A stretch of DNA of 64,000 nt from Aplectana chamaeleonis (GCA_029168955.1 JAPDOI010001341.1:33501-97500); one strand, 5' to 3'. Positions 45,543 to 57,188 are shown, counted from the stretch's first letter. The notes: generated by a model not told the origin, from the sequence alone. Numbers and translations: made by a program.

Positions 45543-46155
45543 ATTCTATCAAAAAGGGTCTTCCACAGCAAAGAGGTTTGGTTGGCGTCAGGCGTCAGAA
45601 ACGTTCCAACAAAAGGGAACAATAATTAAGTTGAATGAGGAGAGTCTACAAAAAAGTGAACAATATTTTCTGAGACTGATTTTCCTGGCCGATACTTCTT
45701 AACAGCAAAAACAAACCGTTGTGGTACTTCTAGAGGAAGAGTTCAATGGTTTCCAAGAATGGACTTCTATTCGTTGACGAGAATATAAGAAAATATTCTC
45801 ATTAGGTGCTGCACTTTGGTTTCGCTTCTCGTAGCAGCTGGAGCTAACCGTCCGTCTGTGTTTTTGGCATCATCTTCTATTCTGATGGTAAGTATTAGGT
45901 TTACATGCACATACTTTTTAACGGTTCTCGTGTAGTCAAGACGAGTTTTGGAACCACAGAGTGCTTCCGTGTAGAACTCCGCAACGGTTTGTTTTTGCTG
46001 TTAAGAAGTATCGGCCAGGAAAATCAGTCTCAGAAAATATTGTTCACTTTTTGTAGACTCTCCTCATTCAACTTAATTATTGTTCCCTTTTTGTTGGAAC
46101 GTTTCTGACGCCAACCAAACCTCTTTTGCTTGGAAGACCCCTTTTTGATAGAATT
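45543..46155. mobile_element. Large foldback element next to the satellite
   Basis: Arm 45543-45722 is the reverse complement of 45981-46155 with few mismatches (CAAAAAGGGTCTTCCA, GGCGTCAGAAACG, GAACAATAATTAAGTTGAATG, AATATTTTCTGAGACTG, AGTATCGGCC-type words). The loop is about 258 bp. No transposase. Confidence 0.88.
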
Positions 46156-46469
46156 TTCTGTAAGTTTCAGTGAAATCCTTGTTCGAGCGTTTAGTTTTCA
46201 AGAAAACTTTAAACTATTAGTCCCTTTGAACAATCGCTTCGAAAGGGTCCGCTGCAAAGCATTTTTTATGCAATTTTTGCTGTACATATTATTCAATCTT
46301 CACTGTTCTTCATTAAAATAAGGCACCTAAACATGTATAAGTGTCATTTAGGCCTGAGCTTATGGGTTTTCACAGAACTCTGGGGACAAAATAGAAAAAA
46401 TTGGACACGCTCACAAAATTGATCCAGATGGTGACGCTAAAAGACTACGTCTTGTGGTAGAACCCATAA
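46156..46469. other. Spacer, nothing recognised
   Basis: No gene or repeat seen. Confidence 0.35.
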
Positions 46470-46697
46470 TGTCTGTCTGAATTTAACTGTCCGCCCACGT
46501 GGTCGGCGTGCGTATCAAGCGGGCATGGCGATTACACTTTTGTACCTGAAATTCGATAAGAAGGAGCATTACACGATTAGTGAATAATATCCCAGGCAGT
46601 TGTTTGCAACCGTGGAAAAGGTCGTCCAAGAACGTCTCCGCGATAGCCGCTTGACACGCGCGCCGATCGCGTGGGCTAATAGTCTCATTCGGACAGA
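46470..46697. mobile_element. MITE of the GTCTGTCCGAATGAGAC family, copy 2
   Basis: Left end GTCTGTCTGAATTTAACTGT and right end AGTCTCATTCGGACAGA. Internal GTCGGCGTGCGTATCAAGCG and CCGCTTGACACGCGCGCCG are inverted. Confidence 0.78.
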
Positions 46698-48574
46698 ATT
46701 TATGTACGCCGTTAGTTGCGTCAATAACTAGTTGTAGTGAAAAACCTCTGTTTGCTAATAAAAATCCGTTTGGGAGTCCGAAACATTTGCGTTTGAAGGT
46801 TTGCAGCTGCTGGTTTCGTGTTTTTCTATAACTGCATGGTTTTTTTCTGAATTTATTGAAGACCACCCTAGATCTGTTCATTTCCACTCAAGCTATAACA
46901 CCGGCTGATCTGGCGGAGAAATAGGCTCCCCGGCTGGGCGGGCGAGCTTCTTTTGGGGGCGGAGCGTCTTACCTGTTGGGCGGGCAGGTATGCATTTTAC
47001 CGGCTGAGGGGCATGTATTTAAGGGGTCAGGGGGCGGGCATAAAATCACGGCGGAGCATATAACCGGGTGATAGGGCTGACATAGCATTACCGGGTGAGG
47101 GGCATGTGTTTAGTCGGTGAGCGGGGGAGGCATATGCATATTATTGGCCCAATACTGAAGAGCTAAAGCAAACTAGGGTTATGTACGGCCCGGGCAAAAT
47201 GGACTCCAAGCTGATTCGGGTGTTGACATTCGAACGGGTGGTCATACGCACGATTTGGATCATTGACCCCTCACCCCTTACGGTTTCTCAGATAAAAACA
47301 GCCCATTTCCCGCCGACCAAGTCGGGCTAGTCGACCTCGCACGGCTCCAATTTTGTGGGCGTGGCACGGCGCCCCACTTCCCGCGGAGAGAGAGGCTTTC
47401 CTGTCTTCCCGCGGAGTGTCGGCCGGCAGTCGGCTATTCCTGGGGGTCATCGAACACTCACTCATCGACGCCCACTTTGATATCATCATTGCACCACCCA
47501 CTAGAGTGGAGCCAATGAACGATAGCTGAGCAGAGAACGCTGTGTTGAGACTCTTCCAAAAACCCGCGCTGTGTGCGACGCTGGCCTTGGGCAGGTGAAC
47601 CACTGTTCGTTAATGGCATCTGCGAATGGGAAGACTGCAAGGACCAGTGAGTGTAGGAAGCTTTCCCGTGTAAGCTCACTCCTTCGTTGGTAAGAGCAGT
47701 CAAGATGAAAACCCCAGAATCGAATTTTTGAAATTTTGTTTTAACAGACCAGAGGGTGATTTTTAAATGTGTTCAGTGAACTGTTTTAGGACTGTCTTCT
47801 GTCAGTCATCAGATTAGCCATAAGGCGGTGGCAGAAGGGCCGCAGACTGCTTATTCACCGTGTTCGGGCAGTCAACGAAACGGCGCTGTCGACTGGCCGC
47901 GACCGATCTATTGGCCTTCCGCGGGAGGGGTTACGGGACGTCGGCTAGTGGTACCGCGGGAAGTGTGATGTCTCTATCTGAGTTGTTGAGACCGTTGGGG
48001 GCGGGACAGCGGGTCAGACATGAATTTTGAAGCAAGGCAGGGCTTGCCGCTTCGGGTATGAAGCGCAAACTTGCTTGCTGGAACGTGCTGGGTAAATCAA
48101 GGCCCTACTAGGGGCGTTATCTGCTCCTGCAGATAGATATCATTCACACGGTAAGCAACTAATACCGGGTGAACGGACCTCCATTTACCGGTTGAGGTGC
48201 CAGTGAATGCGAAGTGAGGGGCCACCATTTGCCGGGTGAGGGGGCTGTGAATACCGGAGCTCGCCCGGGTACAATTTTTAGTCGGCCGGTATTGCTCGCC
48301 TCCTCAGCCTCTGTTACTCTCTGAGCAGACTCCAAAGTGATTTTCAGGAAGATCAAATTTAAAATTGCACAGTTTTTGGATCACCGTGATGATAAAAGTC
48401 GAGATCGATACCTAAGAAAACATTCTTGGCAAACCTAGAATTGTTTCATTCATAATTCTTTTTGCGCCGTTCGCTCTCGTTCCATGTTATGAAGTTCCTT
48501 CACAAAGTAATCAACTAGTTCACTTAGCGCTATTGCAGGGGTGTGAAGTCTCATCTAACCTACATTTTTCGCAG
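46698..48574. other. Mixed repeats, no gene confirmed
   Basis: About 46895-47140 and 48150-48290 share degenerate GC-rich words (TACCGGGTGAGGGGC, TACCGGCTGAGGGGCATG). About 47260-48110 has short open frames on both strands without recognisable domains, possibly a remote retrotransposon remnant (KLACWNV near 48065 recalls the start of LINE endonucleases). Confidence 0.4.
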
Positions 48575-48998
48575 ATGTCATTGGATTCAGTCAAATGTAA
48601 GTCGCTATTGCCTGAACTTCAGTGGGTTTATGTAGTTACATATAACCCTCTCTATTCCAGTTGCTGACCTGAAGTTGGCGCGCAGCTCGGGGGGTGACGG
48701 CAGCGTTTTCTGTATTGACAAAAAGCACTCCTTATACAACAAGGTGAGGTTGTCCAGTTGTGGAGCGCTTCGAAGTGAGGTTAAATCTTGACAAATTCTG
48801 TATTCTCTTCAGAAAATTTGCGATCGCTTAGCGCCTTTTTTTCGCCAAGTGGCATTCCCCATCGTACGGGAAGTTGAAAATGTTCTCGTCTTCTTTCCCA
48901 GTACATTTTTGTCATCTAAAAAAACTTCCTTCGTGCCATGCCGATTCACGTCTGTGCGCTCCTGCTGTTCATTGATACAAAGATCTGAGATACTCTAG
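48575..48998 (+). CDS. Candidate small gene, 96 codons in three exons, unrecognised
   Basis: The ATG at 48575 follows TACATTTTTCGCAG directly, the arrangement of nematode trans-spliced genes. Exons 48575-48596, 48661-48743 and 48813-48998 have GT-AG borders and matching phases (1, then 0). The last ends in TAG at 48996-48998. The first two exons give MSLDSVKFADLKLARSSGG then VFCIDKKHSLYNK, which looks like ordinary soluble protein. The third exon turns Cys/Ser/Phe-rich after its first 20 codons, so the real exon may end sooner and the gene continue elsewhere. No domain recognised. It may also be a fragment or chance. Confidence 0.4.
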
Positions 48999-49151
48999 GG
49001 TGCAAGCATACATTTTTTAACAAATGTACCCTTGCTGTCAAAAAATATGATTACGATTTATCCCCTTCATGGAGTCCTATTCTCACTAGGGAAATATATT
49101 TGGTCGAAAACTCGTTTTCGAACGAAATTCGTACCAGTAAATCAATGTAAA

Positions 49152-49378
49152 GTTTGTCCGAATGAGACTGTCCGCCCACGCTGTCGGCGTGCGTGTTGAG
49201 CAACCGTAACGTGGGCATTTTTTAGACTTGTGAACTGTTTGGCAGGAATATTAGGCGAATATTGAGTAATATATCCCGGTCATCTGTCTGCAGCCGTGCG
49301 TAGGCTTCTCCGGAAAATGCCTTCGCGGTGGCCGCACGATACGCACGCCGACCGCGTGGATGGACAGTCTCATTCGTA
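49152..49378. mobile_element. MITE of the GTCTGTCCGAATGAGAC family, copy 3
   Basis: Left GTTTGTCCGAATGAGACTGT, right ACAGTCTCATTCG. Internal CTGTCGGCGTGCGTGTTGAGC and CGATACGCACGCCGACCGCG are inverted. Same layout as copies at 26053 and 46470. Confidence 0.8.
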
Positions 49379-49609
49379 CCAGGGATACCTCCAATAATGT
49401 TTTCAAATCTTTATACATATGTTTGTAGCTGCTGAAGACTTCTCTTAACTTAGTGATGGAGAATTCTCTCAGTTGGGCTTTAACTTACCCCAGCAGGCAC
49501 TTCTAGGGTGTTGGGAAAAGTTTTCCGATTGTCTCGAAGCTTTTTTCTGGGTGTTATCTGGGGTCCTGAAAGCGAATCGGGCTTCCGATGATTGGAGGCC
49601 TACTGTGGG

Positions 49610-50074
49610 TTAAAGGCAGTGTCCACGATAAAAACCATGTCTGATTTTTTGGTGGAGATCGGCAGCTGCGGGGCCTAGCGCAACCCTAACGTTGAAAAAA
49701 CTAGGAAAAATGAGTTCGGAACGGTCCCGTTCGGCCCCAAAGTTGGAAACCCGTCAGCTCGTCACACCCCAGATGCACTTTCCACGCCCACCGACGTGAA
49801 CAAATGAATGCTCGAGCTTGTGAGATGAGCGATGGTTTCCGATTAATAGCCCCGTACTCAGCTCAGCTCGCATACATCGGCTGCAAAAGACGGAAGTTAC
49901 AAGCCTAGGACAACTCGTCCACCATGCTTCCCTAGCTCAATTTTTGAGGGACCATAACTCCGTTCCTAGAAGGTCTTGTACGATTCAAAAAACATCATTG
50001 GAATCAGCATGGGACCGTCTTCAAGATAGGCGGAAGAGCAGAAAAACGATTCTCATCGTGAACACTGTCTCTAG
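49610..50074. mobile_element. MITE, GGCAGTG..CACGAT family, subtype shared with 24531
   Basis: Left end TAAAGGCAGTGTCCACGATA, right end CATCGTGAACACTGTCTCTA. The interior is a close match to 24531-25009 in the same orientation. No coding sequence. Confidence 0.83.
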
Positions 50075-50104
50075 GGTAGATAGAATGCTATTTAGCAGTC
50101 GTCA

Positions 50105-50210
50105 TCTACTGTCGTTCTCGGGGCCAAATTCCGGTCCACATTAGTGGAAATCGGATGTTGCATCATGCAACAGGATTCTAATCGTGCTGGGACCGCTTGG
50201 TCCTGCCAGA
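50105..50210. repeat. Diverged copy of the 27287 palindromic MITE
   Basis: CTACTGTCG, GGCCAAATTCCGGTCC, TGTTGCATCATGCAACAGGA and TAATCGTGCTGGGACC follow the order of the 27287 element. Confidence 0.55.
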
Positions 50211-50459
50211 CTATATTACCGTATACATACCTCATGTACCATGCATGATCTACCTAATATTGATGAATGGACATCACAAGGGATGACTGCGAACGCAGAG
50301 TGAAGTTTCGAAAAACGGTCTTCTGGGGGTTGTAGAGGAGATGAAAAAAAACAATTTAGGATTTTAAAATTGCACTCACTTGTCAGTCCTCACTGGGAGA
50401 TCAAAAACGACCAAAAGAATGGGTTACGGTAGGTAAAGCGCCATTCAGTGAACCCTAAC

Positions 50460-51070
50460 CTGACAAAATCGGCCGAAAAACAGAAATCGAACCTCAGATT
50501 CGTGTTCAGCTCCTCAAATTTACTTTGGGCGGAGTTCGGGCAAAAAAAAGTTTCGACCTCTGAACTCCCTAAAATGGCTTTCTAGCGTTATGGGGCTCCG
50601 AATGTCGAAAAAAATTGAATGCCCAAACTTTGCTCTTATGGGTTATTTGAAAACACGAATGTGAGGTCCGTTTATCGATTTTCGACAGATTATAGTAGAT
50701 TGCGGTGAGTATACGGTAGTTGTTCCAAAGTCTCAGATTTGACTCGAAATTTCTAAACGGGGGTTATTTGGGGTGATGAATCCGAATTTGATGTGCATTT
50801 GTCGAATTTCGAATTATTAAGGTAGGTTTAGTCCCTAAATGGCATGGCACCGACCATAACCTACAGTAAACCTGTAGGTTATGAGAAACGATTTTTTGAT
50901 TCGTGCTCAGCACCCTAGATTACCCCTGCAAACAAGTTCGAGGCGAATCCGAAAAATTTTTCCAAACCACCCTACAAATTCCCTGATGGGGTACCCTTAC
51001 CTTGCCGCGAAACTTCTTAAAACGCCTCTACGAGACTTCGAAAAGCGCCTCTAACTTTTTTACAGAGTAG
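50460..51070. repeat. Dispersed repeat family, best copy (others at 58020-58500, 63570-64000)
   Basis: A long non-coding repeat seen in at least three long copies here plus fragments (9440-9810, 15885-16100, 53820-53900). Conserved in order: TCTGAGATTTGACTC-like, GGGGGTTATTTGGGG, TTGTCGAATTTCGAATTATT, CTAAATGGCATGG, ACCGACC.TAACCTACAGTAAAC, TTCGTG.TCAGCACCCTAGAT, GAGGCGAATCCGAAAAATTT. No terminal inverted repeats identified. The class is unknown. Confidence 0.7.
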
Positions 51071-51399
51071 TTTTTAAGAAGCTGCTAAGAGTATACTCAA
51101 AATGGTTCTCGAAAAGTACATTTGATTCGGGATGGCCAGGCTGGCCTAAAGTTCCCTTGCAAGATGCTTTTCTAATAGTGGTTTGGTTCTACTTAATATT
51201 TTGGAGTTGAGGATGGAACTTTTGCCTTGAGTATTCAAGCCTTGCGCTAATGTATTAAGGTCGCTTCGTTGAAATTTGTAGTTTTGGTAAACCCACTTCT
51301 GTTTATGGTAATTACTTCTCATGGAAAAAAGTATTGGTCATTGATCAACGAACAAGTTCAGGAGATTTAATGCTGTCCGGACTTTTTTATAGTTTCATA

Positions 51400-52972
51400 C
51401 AGTAGCGGTCAAAAGTGTAGGACCACTTAACTTTTTTTCAATAACTCGGCTACTAAGCAAGCTACGGAGCTGAAATTTTGCGAGAGGCGTCGAAATGCAA
51501 AGGAATCCACGCACTTACTTTATCAAAGTACCTCCCTAATAAATCGCGAAGTTTTTGAAGGAAAAAGGATTACTTGGCGTGCGACCACTTTCACATAGGA
51601 ATTGAAAACGCATAGTTTAACAACTTTAGTTCAGCAAGAAACACATCAAAGTTGCAAATTAACAAGCTAACAACTAGTACTTTGTTGGGTACCCATTAGC
51701 CTTGATCACGGCTTCACATCGCTCTGGCCTAGATTGAATAAGTTTCTCCAATCATGGCGGGCGAGATCTTCTGCCACTCCTTCAATTGAGCAATTTTATC
51801 GGCCTAAGAAGTCGCCGTTTTTCTTCTCGGACGTCGCTTCATCTCCTCCCATAAGTGCTCAATAGGATTCAGGTCTGGACTTTGCGATGGCCACTCGAGA
51901 ACATCAATTCTGTTGGTCTGAAACCAGCTCTTGACGCGACCTGAAGTGTGTTTTGGGGCATTATACTGCTGGAAAACCCATGAATTACCAAATTTCTCGC
52001 GGGCATAAGGAATCAGAATACTCTGCAGAATGTTCTCATACATTCCTGCATCCATTTTGCCTTCAATGAAGTGAAGAGGTCCAACACCGGTGGCGGAAAA
52101 GCATCCCCACATCATGACGGAACCGCCACCTTGTTTCACCGTAGGAACCTGGTACTTTGGCGAGTACCTACTGCCAGAAGGGCGTCGCACATAGCTCAGT
52201 CCATCAGTTCCAAACATCATGAACTTTGATTCGTCTGAGAAGACGACTTTTCCCCACTCCTCGGAAGTCCAGTTAAGGTGGCGCTTCGCAAACGAAATTC
52301 GAGCTATGCGGTTCTTCGCAGATATCAGTGGTTTTTTTCGCTGGTCTGCGTCCGTTCAGTCCCACAGCTCTCAGGCGACGTTGTACTGTCGATACACTCA
52401 CGTCCAAGTCATGGGAGGGGGAGAGTTCCTTCTGAATTTCAGCAGCGTTGAGGTGAGGGTCGCTTTTGCTCATCCGTCTCCGAATGGAATCTTCACGAGA
52501 AGACGTCTTTTTTGATCTTCCAGGAACTTTGGGGGTTTCCGCAGTTCCCCTGGCGGCGAAGCGATGCATTAAATTGGTAACTGCCGATTTTGAAAATCCT
52601 GGGTTGCTTGCAACTTCCCGGTGTGACATGCCGGCGGAGAACATTCGAATTACAGCATTCTTAAGGCTCAGATGAAGTCGCTTTGCTCTGACCATGGTCA
52701 AAATTACTTCGAAATCTACCCTAAACTTGTATACAAAGCTCCTCACCGTGATGTTATAGTGGCCGAATTAATCAGTCGAAAATGCCGAGGCAACGACCAA
52801 AAATCGATATGTTGGTGTAGATCAAACATGTATGATCGCAGGTTTGATCTACTCCGCAGAAAGATCGACCTATGTCAATAGAGTATTGCTGCTAAGTTGC
52901 AAATTACCAATCCATCTCGTTCTTATTTACTGCCAATTTTTCTAAGTGGTCCTACACTTTTGACCGCTACTG
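51400..52972 (-). mobile_element. Nearly full-length Tc1-like transposon, inactive
   Basis: The 30-bp terminal inverted repeats start CAGTAGCGGTCAAAAGTG at 51400 and mirror at 52972. TA flanks both sides (51398-51399, 52973-52974). The length, 1,573 bp, is normal for Tc1-like elements. The transposase runs on the minus strand with frameshifts and a damaged active site. Confidence 0.95.
51660..52746 (-). pseudogene. Tc1-like transposase, frameshifted, second catalytic Asp changed to Tyr
   Basis: It begins near 52695 (MVRAKRLHLSLKNAVIRMFS) with the paired-type helix-turn-helix modules (MSHREVASNPGFSKSAVTNL, HDLDVSVSTVQRRLRAVGL). The frame breaks at a T7 run near 52332-52338 and resumes as RISFAKRHLNW, FSDES and MWGCFSATG. 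In the catalytic core the family's D-N-x-P-K-H motif reads QQYNAPKHTS, so the second Asp codon is TAT. SQSPDLNPIEHLWEEM keeps the final Glu. Another frame change near 51805 separates the C-terminus, whose remains reach about 51685. The element cannot encode an active enzyme as sequenced. Confidence 0.92.
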
Positions 52973-54085
52973 TATATCAAAAAAATCCACAAAAGTATTT
53001 CACCAAATTAAGGACGGTTCTTCTGTAACATATGTGGGGAGAAGGGAACGGGCGCTCCTTTGCTGTCCTAGCAAATTGTGAAACATGGAAATTTCCATAG
53101 TTTCTAATATGTATAGATGTGAAACGTTCTCCGTTTACATCCAGTTACCTCTGCAATATAAGAAAAGAAGTATAAAGAACAAGCAACAGTGTTAAAACTC
53201 AAAATGAGTAGGGTGCCCTCATAGAAATGGCATTATGGTTGGCAAGTGTAGAGGAATGATCTTGCAGTATTCGAACAATCGTTCAATTGCTTCGTAGTCC
53301 AACGCCTAACCGGCTGAGCCATCCTGAGGTGACAAAATACCCCGGCTATCTCATTGCAATGATCGGAGATTTACATGCAGCGAGCATTGTTCATTGGATC
53401 AGGAAGCATGTCATACCCTTAGAACCAGGCTAGGTTTCGTCTTCAAACTTTCTGAAGAATGTTTTCAGATGATTTCAGAGCCACTGTATGGATCACATTT
53501 GTTCAATACCCTCACAATCCGGCGTTCCGGCTTCTTTCTTTTTTTGGTCGTTTTTGGTCTACCCATGAGGACTGAGTGAAATTTTAAAATCTTAAATTGT
53601 TTTTTGTCTTCCCCACAACCCGCCGCAGACCGTTTTTTGAAACTCCATTTTGCTGTCAGAGTCATCTCTTGTCAGGTCAAAGCCAATGTCCAAATAACCT
53701 TTACAGGGAAGTTTTTAGGCAAATGTACCGTAACGTTTTGGAAATCATCAAAAATCGCATTTCTCCCGGAAAAGTTTCCCGGTGCGGGGCTCGTGGCCAA
53801 ACCAGTTGACGGTTAACGTAAAACGACATATGGTCTTGATTTCGTGTTCAGGACCCCGAATGGCCCTCAAAAACAGTTCTGAGCCAAAGTCGAAACGATT
53901 TTTCTGAACCTGCTGTAAATTACATACTTGTACCCACCATGCGCCCAACGAAGGAAACCACCAGAACTCGGTCTAGAGAAGTCTACAAACAGATTCGAAA
54001 ACATAGCTGGAAGTTCATTGTGACAGGGTTCGCGATAGAAAGATTTTTTTCGAGCTTTCTTCATGAGAGTGTAGATTTGGCTATC
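52973..54085. other. Spacer: tRNA-like relic and repeat fragments
   Basis: Holds the relic at 53258-53328 and a piece of the 50460 family (53820-53900). No exon for the Kelch gene start was recognised. Confidence 0.4.
53258..53328 (-). pseudogene. tRNA pseudogene or SINE head
   Basis: On the minus strand GGATGGCTCAGCCGGTTAGG resembles a tRNA 5' half with A box, and TTGTTCGAATAC about 40 bp on resembles a B box. Acceptor pairing is not convincing. Confidence 0.4.
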
Positions 54086-54538
54086 TTAAGGCAGTGTTCA
54101 CGATGATCATCCTCGTTGACTTTCCACTGTAAAATGTTAGAGAAGAAGGTTTCTGGGCTCCCAGTGCCAAAGGAACGGTAGAAAACGAGCCAGGAGCGGC
54201 AAAATAACGGCTGCAAACAAGCGTTTTGGTGCCCCAGACACGCCCCGTGCCCCAGATCCGCCCCTTGAAAGGAACAAATGAAGACTTAGATTATAGGAAT
54301 GATCAAGTGAAGGAAGTGCTGATAAGTGAGCTGTTTGTTTCATTGCACTGTCAGGTATCATCCTTCTAGCGGTCAATTCCTCCACGCTCAAAAATCAACG
54401 TAAATAAGGGAGAGCCTATTATGGCTCAAAACGCGTCTTTCGTGTCCTTTTTAAGCATGCCTTGCTATATAGGGCACCAGACCTTCCGTGAACCGTAGAG
54501 ATATTGGAAGTGAAATTTATCGTGAACACTGCCTTTAA
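54086..54538. mobile_element. MITE, GGCAGTG..CACGAT family
   Basis: Left TTAAGGCAGTGTTCACGATG, right TTATCGTGAACACTGCCTTTAA. Internal GAAAACGAGCCAGGAGCGGC and CGCCCC-rich segments resemble the 24531 subtype. Confidence 0.8.
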
Positions 54539-54999
54539 AGTAAAGATAAATGAAAACAATATGATTTGGTTGAACAACACCAAGAACGAGGGAGAGCGGC
54601 TAATTGGAGGTGCCCGCACGCCTATCCCCAAAAACGAGATTTTCATGAATGCTGGTTTATCCGTATTAAAGTTTTTCTCGTAAAAAGTCAGTAGTCTCTA
54701 AAAATGCTCAGAAATTACTTCAGAAGCAGAATAAAAGGTGTCGAAACATGCATCTATAGAAATCTCGATAAGTATGGATTGGCGGACACCTAGCTATAGT
54801 TTGTTTTCGAGCATTTTTCTCCAACTTTTCACTTTTTTCACTCTTGTGATGGCCATATCTACCTAATCATGAGGATAGCACAAGAACAGTTGTCATAGCG
54901 AACACTGTCTTTAACTGGTATGAATTTAGTTGATAACGGCATTTTTCATCAGTTGTCGTTCCCTAATCAATTCATTGTCAGTTTATACCATTCCTTCAG

Positions 55000-57074
55000 G
55001 TCTTCGTTGCTTCGCTAAGTGAGATTCGATGCAACGATGAGCTTTGCGATATTACGCTTGTTGTGGAAGGGCATAAAATCAGAGCGCATAAGGTGATTTT
55101 TAAGGTTATGTTTAACATTTAGTAAAATAATATTTAGTGATATGTTGCGAACGGCATGTAGAGTCTCCTTGTACTCTTGATAAATCTAGTGAATGGACGA
55201 AGTTGCGGAGGCCGAACGTCGCGCCCGTCTCTAAAGGCAGTGGTGACGATGAAAAACGTTATGGACGAAAACTCAAAAAATCAGCTTAGATCGAAAACAG
55301 CTGAAAAACTATGCATGTAGCGCGGTGAAAAACGGGCTAGAATAAGAGTTTCTAGGGCCCAAAGATGCCAGTTCGTGCAGTGGTTCACAGCGCCGCCCAA
55401 AAAACTCGCAGTCTCATGCCGAGCATTCAAAAACCATCGACAATAAGAAGAAGAAATAAATGCAACTTTACCTAATAAAAACAGTTGAACAATGAAAGCA
55501 AGCACTTCAGTCAATGTTTTTGACTAGATGAGTACAAAACTAAATATTCGGGCAGGTCAGTCCGAAAGTTAATGTTCATTGATGGAAATTCTATTTCAAG
55601 CCAGCTGATGTTCTTGATATTAGAGATCATCGCTGCCGATGATGTGGAGTGGACTCATTCACCATCAGAAGGAAAGTACAGGCTTTAAATTTGACCCGAA
55701 ACAGCGGGTTTTTCGCGGTTTTTTCTAATAGGTCCTGCTACTCTAAACCAAACCCAGAAAAGTGTTTAGAGAGGAAAAGACGACCAGCATATTTATCGCG
55801 ACCACTGCCTTTGACCCTGTTGAGCGGTCTCAGAAAAATGACATCAAGTATTTTGTAGTATAGATGTAACTTATGTACATGAATGTCTCAAGTAACTTAC
55901 ACTAATACATGTAGCACGCATTTACATGTAGCTTGAATTGATGTTATATGTAAGTCACACTTATGTTACTTGTAAGATACATGCATGTATTCACCATGGG
56001 TGGCTATCAGGCGACGCAGAGAACGCGACGCACGCGTTCTAGACTTCTGTCAGATTTAGACGAGTGAATGGACGCGGCCGTGATGCTAGATCGCCATACA
56101 CGATCGAATCCGCGCTGACTGGGGATGTCACGAACGCAGAAAGCTCGTCGTAAATGGTACTGTTCCATACGCTCGACTAGAATGAACGAAAGGTCTATAA
56201 ATGGATCGTTCAGTATCCTTATTCCAATGCCGCTAGTTGAAAAAGAGATATCTTACCAGAGCGCATCTTTAGAGAGTAATCTTCTTGGACAATGGGGTGA
56301 TTCTAGACAAAGAAGCTTAGTGTAGAAGACCTATGTTTCTGTATGGCCTACAGGTAAACTTCTCTGTTCAGGTTGTGTTAGCCGCATCCATTCCATATTT
56401 TCGATCTCTCTTCAGAGCCGAGATGCAGGAAGCAAGCCAGAATGAGATTGAACTTAAAGGTCTGCTCAAAAATTGGGGTTCACCTTCTGTCAGCTATTCC
56501 AACTACATTTTTGAGGTATCGGCTACGATGTGTTCGAGAGCCTCATTTCATTCGTTTACTCCTGGGAACTACGCATCACGGACGAGAATGTGCAGTCAAT
56601 AATGATTGGCGCAAATTTTCTGCAGATAGTTAGTCCGCAATTTCGTTTCGAAGCTAAAAGAGGTTTCTCTGATGTAAGAAGAATTAATTGTTTCCAGTTG
56701 GATGTATTAGCTGAGGATTGCGCCAAGTTTCTGCAAATGCGTCTAAATTCTTCAAATGCTGTAGTGATTCGGGCATTTTGTTTGGCGCTTGGTTGCAGGT
56801 TCCTTATACGTCATCAATTTGCGTCTACAAGTGGAAAATTTTTGTTCGTTTCAAGAGATTCATTGAAATCGATCATATCCGCAGCGGATCACTGTATACA
56901 GCGGAACTTTCCCCTGTTGTCTCGCAGCGAGGAATTCAATATACTTTCTGGTGATGATATGGTCGAACTTCTGAGTAAGGACTCCCTCCATGTGGGATCA
57001 GAAGAAGAAGTATTCGAAGCAGCATTCCGGTGGATTCAATTTGATGTGGATCAGAGAAGGAGCTGCGCCTCGAG
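55000..57074 (+). CDS. BTB-BACK-Kelch protein (KLHL type), BTB and BACK exons
   Basis: Exons 55000-55092, 56372-56459, 56516-56628, 56698-56798 and 56856-57074, with consistent GT-AG borders and phases. They encode the BTB core (IRCNDELCDITLVVEGHKIRAHK, then VVLAASIPYFRSLFRAEM, then LRITDENVQSIMIGANFLQI) and the BACK domain (DVLAEDCAKFLQMRL, SRSEEFNILS, LHVGSEEEVFEAAFRWI). In the family, BTB-BACK binds Cullin-3 and makes the protein a ubiquitin-ligase substrate adaptor. The first exon with the ATG is not found; 55000 is an internal acceptor (CCTTCAG). Intron 56799-56855 is 57 nt and in frame, so its removal is inferred from the family length. The first intron holds a MITE (55232-55813). Confidence 0.9.
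55232..55813. mobile_element. MITE in KLHL intron, GGCAGTGGTCGCGAT subtype, copy 2
   Basis: Ends TAAAGGCAGTGGTGACGATG and ATCGCGACCACTGCCTTTGA. Full-length match, inverted, to 31087-31643. Confidence 0.85.
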
Positions 57075-57188
57075 GTATAGAAATTACTTCTAAAATATTG
57101 TCTTGGAGGTTTTGGACTAATAGAGGTGGAGCGAATTCAAACTGCTAACACGCGGTTGGTATGTCAAACTTATACAACAGTTTTTGTC

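Noticed and set aside
48050..48110. LINE endonuclease start (KLACWNV)
   Set aside because: Only about seven residues fit and a stop follows; insufficient to call.
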